Assembly: GCA_002424625.1 (NCBI GenBank)
Contig: DIKR01000030.1
Coordinates: 7,858 to 16,420, forward strand
DNA: 8,563 bases
Reading direction: 5' to 3'
DNA from: Desulfuromonadaceae bacterium UBA5613
GTDB taxonomy: Bacteria > Desulfobacterota > Desulfuromonadia > Desulfuromonadales > UBA2197
The notes beneath the pieces were generated by a model, which saw only the letters and a list, made by a program, of their open reading frames with translations, was not told the DNA's origin and did no database searches. Positions 1 through 6,617 of this stretch are shown one piece after another. A program made the position numbers and the translations under genes. The first letter of the stretch is position 1. The number at the start of each line of letters is the position of its first letter.

Positions 1-926
1 CCGTGGTAACGGGCGACTGCGTCGATAAAGTGTGAAGTGGCAACCGAACGGGCGGCATCGCCGCTCTTCCCCTTGACGCGCAGCAGGTAATCGTAAAGGA
101 GAGCCAGGATGTAGTTCGGCTCGATAAAGCTGCCATCGGCATCGACGATGCCGTAGCGATCCGCATCGCCATCGGTCGCCAGACCGAGGCTGATATCGTC
201 CCGGCCGCGAACCAGCGCGATGAAGTCGGCAATATTCTCTTGTGCCGGTTCCGGGGGGAGGCCGCCAAAGTAAGGATCAGGATGAGCATTGATGACCACG
301 GTCTTGACCCCGGCTTCCTGCAGGAGGCGATCGAGATAGCCGCGGCCGGTGCCGTAGAGGGGATCGACGGCAATGGTGATCTGCGCAGCGGCAATGGCGG
401 GAAAATCGATCATCTTGCGCAGACTGGCGAAATAAGCCGGCAGGGGATCGATGACACTGAAGAGACCGGCCGCCTGCGCCTGCTCCAGGGGCATCTCGCG
501 GTAGCAGATCTCGAGGAGCATGGCATTGGCGCGCTCTTCGATCGCTTTCGTCGTCGTTGGCAGCGCCGGACCGCCGGAGGCCGGGCTGAATTTGAGGCCG
601 TTATATTCTGCCGGATTATGGCTGGCGGTAAAGTTGATCCCCCCGGCCGCCTGCCGCCGCAGGAGTTCATGGGCAATAACCGGGGTCGGGGTATCGCGGT
701 CACAAAGGAAGACGGGAATTTTGGCGCCAACCAGAACTTTGGCGGCTTCGCGGGCAAAACGATCCCCCATGAAACGGGCGTCATAGCCGATCACCACCCC
801 GCCGGCAGCGCCATCGACTTCGCGCAGTTCATCAGCGATCGCCTGAGTGACGACTTTGACGTTGGCAAAGGTAAAATCGTCACAGAGAATACCGCGCCAG
901 CCGGATGTACCGAAAGAAATCCGCAT
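1..926 (-). CDS. Phosphoglucomutase/phosphomannomutase (alpha-D-phosphohexomutase), C-terminus cut off by window edge
   Basis: The enzyme interconverts hexose 1- and 6-phosphates in the cytoplasm, feeding sugar-nucleotide, cell-wall and polysaccharide synthesis. I translated the minus strand from the ATG at 926; 308 residues are visible without a stop. The start MRISFGTSGWRG is typical of the superfamily. Residues 99-105 (FTASHNP) hold the catalytic phosphoserine, S102. Residues 252-257 (DGDADR) form the metal-binding loop. Domains 1 and 2 and the start of domain 3 are present; the rest, including the C-terminal phosphate-binding domain, lies outside the window. A full-match Shine-Dalgarno AAGGAGG sits 6 nt upstream (933-939). 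It is divergent from the PxxKW gene, and its promoter must lie in the 927-1061 gap. Family assignment is firm; glucose versus mannose specificity cannot be read from this fragment. Confidence 0.93.
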   Translation of the reverse strand, partial: MRISFGTSGWRGILCDDFTFANVKVVTQAIADELREVDGAAGGVVIGYDARFMGDRFAREAAKVLVGAKIPVFLCDRDTPTPVIAHELLRRQAAGGINFTASHNPAEYNGLKFSPASGGPALPTTTKAIEERANAMLLEICYREMPLEQAQAAGLFSVIDPLPAYFASLRKMIDFPAIAAAQITIAVDPLYGTGRGYLDRLLQEAGVKTVVINAHPDPYFGGLPPEPAQENIADFIALVRGRDDISLGLATDGDADRYGIVDADGSFIEPNYILALLYDYLLRVKGKSGDAARSVATSHFIDAVARYH

Positions 927-962
927 TTGAAACCTCCTTGTATGTCAGGGGATAATTTTTCG

Positions 963-991
963 TTGACAGAAATAGCGAAAGCGAATAAATT
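963..991 (+). promoter_or_regulatory. Candidate sigma-70 promoter for the PxxKW gene
   Basis: A perfect -35 hexamer TTGACA (963-968) is followed after 17 bp by TAAATT (986-991), a 4/6 match to the -10 consensus. This would start transcription near position 998 and give a leader of about 60 nt before the ATG at 1062. Recognised by eye only; the weak -10 keeps confidence moderate. Confidence 0.4.
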
Positions 992-1033
992 TACACGTTC
1001 AGTGATGTCACTCTTAACTTGTTACGTCAGACC

Positions 1034-1039
1034 ATTATA
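1034..1039 (-). promoter_or_regulatory. Candidate -10 element for the phosphohexomutase gene
   Basis: Read on the minus strand, this is a perfect TATAAT. The hexamer 17 bp upstream (1057-1062, TGGATC) matches the -35 consensus at only 3 of 6 positions, so the promoter call is tentative. Transcription would start near 1027, leaving a leader of about 100 nt that covers the AGTGA/TCACT inverted repeat. Confidence 0.25.
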
Positions 1040-1061
1040 ACCGGAAAGAAGGAGAAGATCC

Positions 1062-1364
1062 ATGCAGTGTCAAACTATTCAACCCGGTGCCGAGTGCACC
1101 TTCTGGTCCAAACAGGGCTGCATCTTTGACGGCAACCAGTGCCAGCCGATCGTCGAGCAGTGTGAAGGTTGTGAGCGCATCGTCGACAGCACCATCGGCA
1201 AGGTCTGCACCGTTGCTCCCTCCCCGCAGCAAAAGTGGGCCAGCGAGCTTTGCAACTTTGCCACCCATCGTCGCACCGAACTCGCGACCTCCGATGCCAA
1301 GACCAACCCCCTGAAAGCATCGAAGAAAGCAGCCGCAGGTAAAGGCGGCGGCAAGAAGAAGTAA
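1062..1364 (+). CDS. PxxKW-family cysteine-rich small protein
   Basis: A 100-residue protein of unknown function and the only plus-strand gene here. It has eight cysteines (residues 3, 12, 20, 27, 34, 37, 49, 64), including one CxxC pair (C34/C37), which suggests metal or Fe-S binding or a disulfide-rich fold. Residues 55-59 read PQQKW, the PxxKW signature of a small cysteine-rich family I associate with Geobacter and relatives. The tail after about residue 80 is a low-complexity Lys/Ala/Gly run ending GGGKKK, which could bind nucleic acid or other acidic partners (inference). There is no signal peptide or membrane segment, so it is probably cytoplasmic. AAGGAG at 1049-1054 lies 7 nt before the ATG. 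It is a single-gene unit between a divergent promoter region and a strong terminator. The gene call is confident; the biochemical role is unknown. Confidence 0.88.
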   Translation: MQCQTIQPGAECTFWSKQGCIFDGNQCQPIVEQCEGCERIVDSTIGKVCTVAPSPQQKWASELCNFATHRRTELATSDAKTNPLKASKKAAAGKGGGKKK

Positions 1365-1384
1365 TTCTTCCAGACGAACCATTC

Positions 1385-1418
1385 AAAAAAAGGGCAGACT
1401 TCGGTCTGCCCTTTTTTT
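1385..1418. terminator. Bidirectional intrinsic terminator with UUCG tetraloop
   Basis: Stem GGGCAGAC (1392-1399), loop TTCG (1400-1403), stem GTCTGCCC (1404-1411), flanked by seven A on the left and seven T on the right. The C(UUCG)G closing is the extra-stable tetraloop form. The A/T flanks give a U tract in either direction, so it can stop both the plus-strand PxxKW transcript (stop 20 bp away) and the converging minus-strand TPR transcript (stop codon at 1423-1425). Confidence 0.95.
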
Positions 1419-1422
1419 GTGC

Positions 1423-2208
1423 CTACATCTCCAGCTTGAGACCGTCGATGACCGCGGCCACTTCAGCGCGAATGTCGGCGGCAGCCGGGGAACGCTCGAG
1501 GCGGAGGAAATCTTCAAAGTAACGCAGCGCCTCCCGGGTCTTCTCGGCATCGAGGCAGATATTCCCCAGGGTCAGATAAGCAAAGGACAGGGCGGGATCG
1601 TATTCGATCGCCTTTTTGCAGGCGTCTTCCGCTTCAACGAGGCGATCGAGATCATAATAAAGTTCCGCGAGGTTGTAATGTGCCTGGGCATCTTCGGGAT
1701 CGAGCTCAATGACCTGCTGATAGCACTTTAACGCCGCGTCGTTGTCCCCCTGGGTAAAGAGGGCGTCGCCCAGAGAGTTGAGGGCAAAGACCGATTGCGC
1801 ATCGATGGCCAGCGCTGCACGATAACAGCGGATCGCGTCGTCGAAACGCTCGCGGTTGAAATGGACCAGCCCCATGCTCACCCAGGCATCGACTTCCTTG
1901 GCATCGACGGCAAGGATCTCTTCATAAACCTGCAGCGCCTGCTCCGGTTGATGATTCTCAAAATAGGCATCACCGAGGGCAAAGAGGAGATCGAGGTTGT
2001 GCGGCTGGGCGATCCGCCCCTTTTCAAGAACTTCGATCCCCTCCCCGACCCGCCCGGACTCGGCCAGGGCTTCACCGAGAACGCGGTACAGGTCGTCTTC
2101 CTGCGGCTGGAGCTGCAGGGCCGACTCCAGAGCACTGGCCGCTGCTGTCAAATCGCCGCTTTGAAGAAACTTGCGGGCCTTCCCTAAACTTTCCTGTAAA
2201 TCAGACAT
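1423..2208 (-). CDS. Tetratricopeptide repeat protein
   Basis: This 261-residue protein is built almost wholly of TPR helix pairs. About seven units span roughly residues 5-240; the clearest are 73-105, 107-139, 141-172 (ending ELDPE) and 175-206, with the usual G8, A20, Y/F and P32-type positions. TPR arrays are protein-binding scaffolds; no catalytic domain, signal peptide or membrane helix is visible, so a soluble cytoplasmic adaptor is the likeliest reading and the partner is unknown. GGAGG (2213-2217) lies 4 nt before the ATG at 2208. It follows the DUF512 gene after 36 bp with no terminator seen between, so the two are probably co-transcribed, and it ends at the bidirectional terminator. 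Its architecture is generic and does not allow a specific name. Confidence 0.9.
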   Translation of the reverse strand: MSDLQESLGKARKFLQSGDLTAAASALESALQLQPQEDDLYRVLGEALAESGRVGEGIEVLEKGRIAQPHNLDLLFALGDAYFENHQPEQALQVYEEILAVDAKEVDAWVSMGLVHFNRERFDDAIRCYRAALAIDAQSVFALNSLGDALFTQGDNDAALKCYQQVIELDPEDAQAHYNLAELYYDLDRLVEAEDACKKAIEYDPALSFAYLTLGNICLDAEKTREALRYFEDFLRLERSPAAADIRAEVAAVIDGLKLEM

Positions 2209-2244
2209 AAAACCTCCGTTAATCGATATTAAAGTTGACTGAAA

Positions 2245-3549
2245 TCACCCCGGATCAGCCGCGAGCATCTCCAGGGCCTGACTCAGCCCCCAGGGGTTGG
2301 CAGCGACCGGGAAAATCTCAACCCCAAGAGTAGCGCCCAATTCCTCCGGCGACATATTGTCGAGGAAGAGATCTTCACCGTCGCGAAAAACAACATCGGG
2401 AACCAAAAGAATCGGACTCTGCAGCTTCCCCTGCAAGCCGGCAACGATATCGGCGCCGGTCAACAGGCCGGTGACCGTGACCTCACCGCCAAAGAAGTGA
2501 TTGTCGATGCGGTGGACAACGATGCTGACGCCGGTCCTGGCGCTGAGGGCCGCGGCAAATTTTTCCATCTCCGGATAAAAAGAAGCGCCGGTGAGACAAT
2601 CGACGGTCAAGGGGGGGAGCGGCTGCGCCGCGGCCAGGACTTCGGCGGCATCCGCCCGGAAGAGGGGGATCATGCCGACGCCGTTTTCATATTGCGGCAA
2701 AGTTTCGTATGCCGCCAGCGGCGGAAAATCGATGCCGGCTTTGAGGTAAAGTTCATCCGCGGCAAAGACAAAGCGGCTGGCGCCGCTGGCGAGGAAATCA
2801 CTTTGCCAGCCAACCAGCTGCTGCAGTAAGGCGCGCGCTTCGTCGCGGTTATGGGTGCGCAGCGCCGGCAGGTGGGCACGGTGCCCGGTCAGACCGACCG
2901 GGACGAGGGCAAGGGAGCGGAGGCCGGGGCGCAGAGCGCCGAGAGCGGCGATCGTCTCTTCGAGGGCAACGCCGTCGTTGAGACCGGGGCAAAGGACGAT
3001 CTGCGTATGGATTTCAATGCCGCCGGCGATCAGACGCTGCAGCAACGGAAAAAGGGGCGGCAGGGTTTTACGGCCAAGGAGGCGGGCGCGCAGCTCTTCG
3101 TCGCTGGCATGGACAGAGACGTACAGGGGGGAGAGTTTATCCGTCAGGATCCGCTGCACCTCTTCTTCACGAATCGTCGACAGGGTGACATAAGCGCCGT
3201 AAAGGTAGGAGAAGCGATAATCTTCGTCTTTGACATACAGGGTGGGACGCAGGCCGCGCGGCAGCTGCTGCACAAAGCAGAACAGGCAGTTATTGCCGCA
3301 CTGCGCCGGCTGCGGATGCTCGATTTCCAGCCCGAGCTCTTCGTCGGCATCCTTGTCGAACTCCAGTTCCCACTCTTCACCGTCAACGCGACGGACATCA
3401 AGGACGAGTTCTTCGGCATGACGGGTCAAACGCACATAATCGAGAAAATCGCGCAGGTGTTGACCATTGATGGCCAGAAGGGTGTCGCCCGCCTGCAGAT
3501 TCAACTCTTCGGCGATACTGCCGGGGGCGACGGATTGAATGGAGATCAT
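2245..3549 (-). CDS. PDZ / radical SAM / DUF512 protein (TIGR03279-like)
   Basis: A putative radical SAM enzyme of unknown substrate, 434 residues from the chosen start. Residues 1-60 form a PDZ-like domain (SVAPGSIAEELNLQAGD). C84-x3-C88-x2-C91, in CGNNCLFCFVQQLPRG, is the [4Fe-4S]/SAM-binding motif. The segments LYVKDEDYRFSYLYG (104-118) and YVSVHASDEELRARLLG (143-159) belong to the radical SAM core. The DUF512 domain covers about 220-408, with PQYENGVGM (285-293) and GEDLFLDNM (391-399). The frame is open 21 codons further upstream to 3612, but that extension is the translated hfq terminator hairpin and has no ribosome-binding site; the ATG at 3549 puts the PDZ motif at the N-terminus, as in the family. 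The Shine-Dalgarno is weak (AAGG about 12 nt upstream). The downstream partner is a TPR protein. Family assignment is strong, function unknown. Confidence 0.93.
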   Translation of the reverse strand: MISIQSVAPGSIAEELNLQAGDTLLAINGQHLRDFLDYVRLTRHAEELVLDVRRVDGEEWELEFDKDADEELGLEIEHPQPAQCGNNCLFCFVQQLPRGLRPTLYVKDEDYRFSYLYGAYVTLSTIREEEVQRILTDKLSPLYVSVHASDEELRARLLGRKTLPPLFPLLQRLIAGGIEIHTQIVLCPGLNDGVALEETIAALGALRPGLRSLALVPVGLTGHRAHLPALRTHNRDEARALLQQLVGWQSDFLASGASRFVFAADELYLKAGIDFPPLAAYETLPQYENGVGMIPLFRADAAEVLAAAQPLPPLTVDCLTGASFYPEMEKFAAALSARTGVSIVVHRIDNHFFGGEVTVTGLLTGADIVAGLQGKLQSPILLVPDVVFRDGEDLFLDNMSPEELGATLGVEIFPVAANPWGLSQALEMLAADPG

Positions 3550-3566
3550 AAAGGTATCGCGCCTTG

Positions 3567-3605
3567 AAAAGAAAAACCCCCGCGGGGTATGGACCACCCA
3601 CGGGG
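3567..3605 (-). terminator. Intrinsic terminator downstream of hfq
   Basis: On the minus strand, arm CCCCGTGGG (3605-3597), a 10-nt loop and arm CCCGCGGGG (3586-3578) form a 9-bp stem with one G-U pair. It is followed by G and then TTTTTCTTTT (3576-3567). It begins 34 bp after the hfq stop codon and ends 17 bp before the DUF512 ATG. The plus-strand reading has no U tract, so it acts in one direction only. It likely ends the mutL-miaA-hfq transcript or attenuates read-through into the DUF512 gene. Confidence 0.85.
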
Positions 3606-3639
3606 AGCTCATCTTTAAAACAGGTTGCTTGCGTTCCGG

Positions 3640-3873
3640 CTATTCCTTGGCGCCATGCAGGCGGAAATTGCCATCGAGCGAGGTGATTGAGGAAATTGCG
3701 TGTTTGTAAAGGAGCATGTCCCCGGCACTCTCGACCAGAATACAGAAGCTGTCGAAGGATTTGATATATCCTTCCAGCTTTTCACTGGACATCATGACGA
3801 CAACCACACGCACCCGCTCTTTACGGGCCTGATTTAAATACTGGTCCTGGATATTGAACGGTGTCTTGGCCAT
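3640..3873 (-). CDS. hfq: RNA chaperone Hfq
   Basis: Hfq forms a hexameric Sm-like ring that binds A- and U-rich RNA and helps small RNAs pair with mRNAs. The 77-residue sequence has the N-terminal helix (TPFNIQDQYLNQARKERV), the Sm1 region (about 23-50, with GYIKSFDSFCILV) and the Sm2 motif YKHAISSI (57-64), including the RNA-binding K58-H59. It is short, lacking the long disordered C-terminal tail of the enterobacterial protein. I chose the ATG at 3873: it has AAGGAG 5 nt upstream (3879-3884) and gives the usual MAKTPFN start, whereas the GTG two codons upstream lies on the Shine-Dalgarno itself. The miaA stop is 12 bp upstream, as in the widely conserved miaA-hfq order. A terminator follows. 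Confidence 0.97.
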   Translation of the reverse strand: MAKTPFNIQDQYLNQARKERVRVVVVMMSSEKLEGYIKSFDSFCILVESAGDMLLYKHAISSITSLDGNFRLHGAKE

Positions 3874-3878
3874 GTCCA

Positions 3879-3884
3879 CTCCTT
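3879..3884 (-). promoter_or_regulatory. Ribosome-binding site of hfq (decides the start)
   Basis: AAGGAG on the minus strand, directly after the miaA TGA (3888-3886) and 5 nt before the ATG at 3873. Its overlap with the in-frame GTG at 3879 rules that codon out as the start. Confidence 0.8.
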
Positions 3885-3885
3885 T

Positions 3886-4818
3886 TCATTCCGCATAGAG
3901 ACGTGTTGCAATGCTTTTGATTTTAGCAAACTCTGCAAGCGAATCAACCATAATTATTGAATTATTTTTTCGGAACCAGGTCATCTGCCTTTTGGCATAG
4001 CGCCGGCTCTCCTGCTGGGTGTGAGCGATGGCCGTTGCCAGCGGGATCTCGCCGCAGCGATAGCTGATCGCCTCACGATAGCCGATGGTCTGCAATGCCT
4101 TGAGTTCGCGACTGAATCCGCGATCAAGGAGGGATTGCGCTTCTTCGAGAAGGCCGGATGAAAACATCGTCGCAGCCCGTTCATCGATACGGCGATACAA
4201 AAGGGAGCGCTCTACATCGAGACCGACGCTGATCACTTGATAAGGCCCTTCGCTCAAGGCGTGCCGGCTCTGCAGTGCAGTCAAGGTCTCGCCGGTCAGG
4301 GCAAAGACTTCAAGAGCGCGGATAATACGCGGCTGATCGCGGGGTTTGAGCCGCTGTGCCGCGATGGGATCGACAAGCTGCAAGCGCTGATGCAAGGTCC
4401 CCTCCCCTTGCGCAGCTTCCAGTTCAATCAGCTCCTGACGCAGCCGGGGATCTTCACCGGGGGCGGCAATCAGCCCGCGGGCAAGGGCATCGATATACAG
4501 GCCGGTGCCGCCGACCACCACCGCCAACTTGTTGCGCTGCTGAATTTCAGCGATAGCGGCGCGTCCCTGCAACATAAAATCAGCCGCACTGAAGGGCTGA
4601 TCAGGGGCAATGACATCGATCAGGTGGTGCGGGACCAAAGCCTGCTCCTGCGGCGTTGCCTTGGCTGTACCGATATCCATGTGGCGATAGATCTGCCGCG
4701 AATCGGCAGAGATGATCTCGATCGGCAAGCTGGCGGCGAGTTCGAGGGCGAGACGGGTCTTCCCTGAAGCGGTCGGTCCGCAGATGACCAGCAGGGGGAT
4801 TTTCCGGAGTTTCGTCAC
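3886..4818 (-). CDS. miaA: tRNA dimethylallyltransferase MiaA
   Basis: MiaA transfers a dimethylallyl group from DMAPP to N6 of A37 in tRNAs reading UNN codons, the first step to ms2i6A. From the GTG start it is 310 residues, the usual family length. Visible motifs are the P-loop GPTASGKT (14-21), SADSRQIYRHMDIGTAK (37-53), HHLIDV (64-69), VVGGTGLY (101-108), QTIGYRE (243-249) and the basic tRNA-contacting segment RRYAKRQMTWFRK (272-284). The frame stays open upstream to 4893, but that extension only overlaps mutL. The GTG at 4818 shares one base with the mutL TAG stop, has GGAG 6 nt upstream (4825-4828) and puts the P-loop at the expected position. Translation is therefore probably coupled to mutL. 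Confidence 0.97.
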   Translation of the reverse strand: MTKLRKIPLLVICGPTASGKTRLALELAASLPIEIISADSRQIYRHMDIGTAKATPQEQALVPHHLIDVIAPDQPFSAADFMLQGRAAIAEIQQRNKLAVVVGGTGLYIDALARGLIAAPGEDPRLRQELIELEAAQGEGTLHQRLQLVDPIAAQRLKPRDQPRIIRALEVFALTGETLTALQSRHALSEGPYQVISVGLDVERSLLYRRIDERAATMFSSGLLEEAQSLLDRGFSRELKALQTIGYREAISYRCGEIPLATAIAHTQQESRRYAKRQMTWFRKNNSIIMVDSLAEFAKIKSIATRLYAE

Positions 4819-6617
4819 TATGAACTCCGGCGAAAGAGGCGGGCGATCTCCGGATCGCTGAGGCGCGAATAGACCGGACGGCCGTGCGGACAATGGGCAT
4901 TGAAATCGATGCTATCAAGATCGGCAAGGAGGGCGGTCATCTCGACCAGGGACAACTTTTGTCGGGCGCGCACCATGCCATGACAGGAGATAAGGAGCAG
5001 AAAGGAGTCGAGGGCATCTTCGATGCGGCGGCTGACGCCGAGTTCACCGAGGTCGCTGGCGAGATCGTGGAGGAGCTGCACAAAATTATCCCGCCCGGCG
5101 AGAAGTTGCGGCACCGCCTTGAGAGCAAAGGTCCGGGGACCGAAGGGTTCCAGCTCGAAACCGAGGCGCCGCAGGGGCGCCAAATGTTCACTGAGCAGGG
5201 CGGTCTCTCTGAAATCGAATTCGACAATCTCCGGAAAGAGGAGTCCCTGCCGGGCGATTGCGCCGTTATGAAATTCATGGCGCAGGCGCTCAAAGCCGAT
5301 CCGTTCATGGGCGGCATGCTGATCGATGAGGAGGAGATGCTCGTCATCCTCGGCGACGATATAACTGGCGCGAAACTGGCCGATAATCCGCAACGAGGAA
5401 AAGTAAGCACCGGCAAAAGGGGCAACCGCCGCCGGAGCCGCCCAGGTCGCCGGTGTTGCCCAGGCCACCACCGGCTCACTGACCTGCGCAACAGCTGCAA
5501 CCTTCGGCGCCACCAACACAGGCAACGGCGCCGCAACCGGCAAAGTCACCGTCCCCCCATAACTCCCATAGTTCCCATGACTCCTATCCACCGCCAGTGG
5601 TTGCTGAGCAAGGCTCTCAATCCCCGGACGCAACGCCTCTTTGACCGCAGCGGCAATAAAATCATGCACCAGCGCCTGCTGGCTGAAGCGGACTTCATGC
5701 TTGGTCGGATGGACGTTGACATCGACGGCGGCGCCGGGTATCGACAGAAACAGGACTGCCACCGGATAGCGCCCGCGCGGGAAGAGGTGACGGAGACCGT
5801 CAAGGATGGCATGCTGCACCACCCGGTCGCGGACGTAACGGCCGTTTATATAGGTATAGATCGCCGCACTCGAAGAGCGATGCAGGTTCGGGTGGGAAAT
5901 CAGCCCCTGCAGCACCAGCCCCGCCCCCGAATCAGCACGGTCGACCTTGACCAGATCGGCAAGGAGGGGGCGTCCGAGGAGGGTGGCAATCCGTTCTGCG
6001 AGCTTATGCTGGCGCGGGGCGTTGAGGATCGTGCGCTGATTGTGGATGAGCTGGAATTGCACCTCAGGGGAACAAAGGGCAAGACGGGTGACGAGTTCAG
6101 CGATATGCCCGAACTCGGTCTCCTCCTTGCGCAGAAATTTCCGCCGGGCCGGGGTATTAAAGAAGAGATCGCGGACTTCGATGCTCGTTCCCACCGGCAA
6201 GCCGATGGCGTTGGCCTTTTTGACTGTCCCGGCTTCGACGTAAAGCTCCCACCCTTCGGGCGCAATGGCAGTCTGGCTGCGCACCGTCAACCGCGAAACT
6301 GCGGCAATCGACGGCAGGGCTTCGCCGCGGAATCCCAGGGTTTGCAAACGAAACAGGTCGGCACTGCTGGAAATTTTGCTGGTGGCATGACGCTCCAGAC
6401 ACAGGAAGACATCGTCCTTGCCCATGCCGTCACCGTTGTCACTGACCCGGATCAGGCGGCTGCCGCCCCCTTCGATTTCAATGGTAATCTGCGTGGCATG
6501 GGCGTCAAGAGAGTTTTCAATCAACTCCTTGACGACCGAGGCCGGCCGCTCGACAACTTCACCGGCAGCGATTTGATTACAGAGATTTTCCGGGAGGAGA
6601 TGAATTTGTGCGGGCAT
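4818..6617 (-). CDS. mutL: DNA mismatch repair protein MutL (endonuclease-type)
   Basis: MutL links mismatch recognition by MutS to strand processing. The 599-residue protein has the GHKL ATPase domain (about 1-330): KELIENSLDA (E31 general base, N35 for Mg), DNGDGM (60-65), TLGFRGEAL (93-101) and FFNTPARRKFL (152-162). A Pro/Ala/Val-rich linker (about 335-405) precedes the C-terminal dimerisation and nuclease domain. That domain carries DQHAAHERIGFE (432-443), matching the DQHA(x)2E(x)4E metal site, plus SCHG (544-547), CPHGRP (576-581) and a terminal FRR (595-597). By family knowledge these mark a MutL that nicks DNA itself, as in bacteria without MutH. The ATG at 6617 gives the canonical N-terminus, but no Shine-Dalgarno precedes it. 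Its stop overlaps the miaA GTG by one base. Confidence 0.97.
   Translation of the reverse strand: MPAQIHLLPENLCNQIAAGEVVERPASVVKELIENSLDAHATQITIEIEGGGSRLIRVSDNGDGMGKDDVFLCLERHATSKISSSADLFRLQTLGFRGEALPSIAAVSRLTVRSQTAIAPEGWELYVEAGTVKKANAIGLPVGTSIEVRDLFFNTPARRKFLRKEETEFGHIAELVTRLALCSPEVQFQLIHNQRTILNAPRQHKLAERIATLLGRPLLADLVKVDRADSGAGLVLQGLISHPNLHRSSSAAIYTYINGRYVRDRVVQHAILDGLRHLFPRGRYPVAVLFLSIPGAAVDVNVHPTKHEVRFSQQALVHDFIAAAVKEALRPGIESLAQQPLAVDRSHGNYGSYGGTVTLPVAAPLPVLVAPKVAAVAQVSEPVVAWATPATWAAPAAVAPFAGAYFSSLRIIGQFRASYIVAEDDEHLLLIDQHAAHERIGFERLRHEFHNGAIARQGLLFPEIVEFDFRETALLSEHLAPLRRLGFELEPFGPRTFALKAVPQLLAGRDNFVQLLHDLASDLGELGVSRRIEDALDSFLLLISCHGMVRARQKLSLVEMTALLADLDSIDFNAHCPHGRPVYSRLSDPEIARLFRRSS
4825..4828 (-). 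promoter_or_regulatory. Ribosome-binding site of miaA inside the mutL end
   Basis: GGAG on the minus strand, within the last codons of mutL and 6 nt before the GTG at 4818. It supports the GTG start over the long upstream extension of the frame. Confidence 0.75.
5556..5582 (-). repeat. Three imperfect 9-bp tandem repeats in the mutL linker
   Basis: Plus-strand units CCCATAACT, CCCATAGTT and CCCATGACT follow each other directly, with a decayed fourth unit (CCTATCCAC) after them. They encode the Gly/Tyr/Ser/Asn stretch HGNYGSYGG at about residues 347-355 of MutL, in the disordered linker. The 9-bp unit keeps the frame, so copy-number change would alter only linker length. Confidence 0.7.

Larger units (their letters stand above)
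927..1061. promoter_or_regulatory. Divergent intergenic region between the phosphohexomutase and PxxKW genes
   Basis: This 135-bp, AT-richer stretch separates two divergent genes and must carry the promoter of each, or one shared control region. It holds the two ribosome-binding sites (933-939 minus; 1049-1054 plus), a plus-strand TTGACA element and a minus-strand TATAAT. A short inverted repeat AGTGA-TG-TCACT lies at 1001-1012, between the candidate promoters, but it is too short to name a regulator. No open reading frame of its own is credible here. Confidence 0.6.

Noticed and set aside
240..1040. A 266-codon plus-strand open frame over the phosphohexomutase gene
   Set aside because: It is antisense to a clearly conserved phosphohexomutase and runs across the divergent promoter region; no domain or ribosome-binding site supports it.
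1035..1382. A 115-codon minus-strand frame opposite the PxxKW gene
   Set aside because: The plus-strand frame has the ribosome-binding site, promoter, terminator and PxxKW signature; the minus frame begins at the terminator and lacks all of these.
2851..3567. A 238-codon plus-strand open frame over the DUF512 gene
   Set aside because: It is antisense to the radical SAM domain, has no family resemblance, and its long length follows from codon bias on the real strand.
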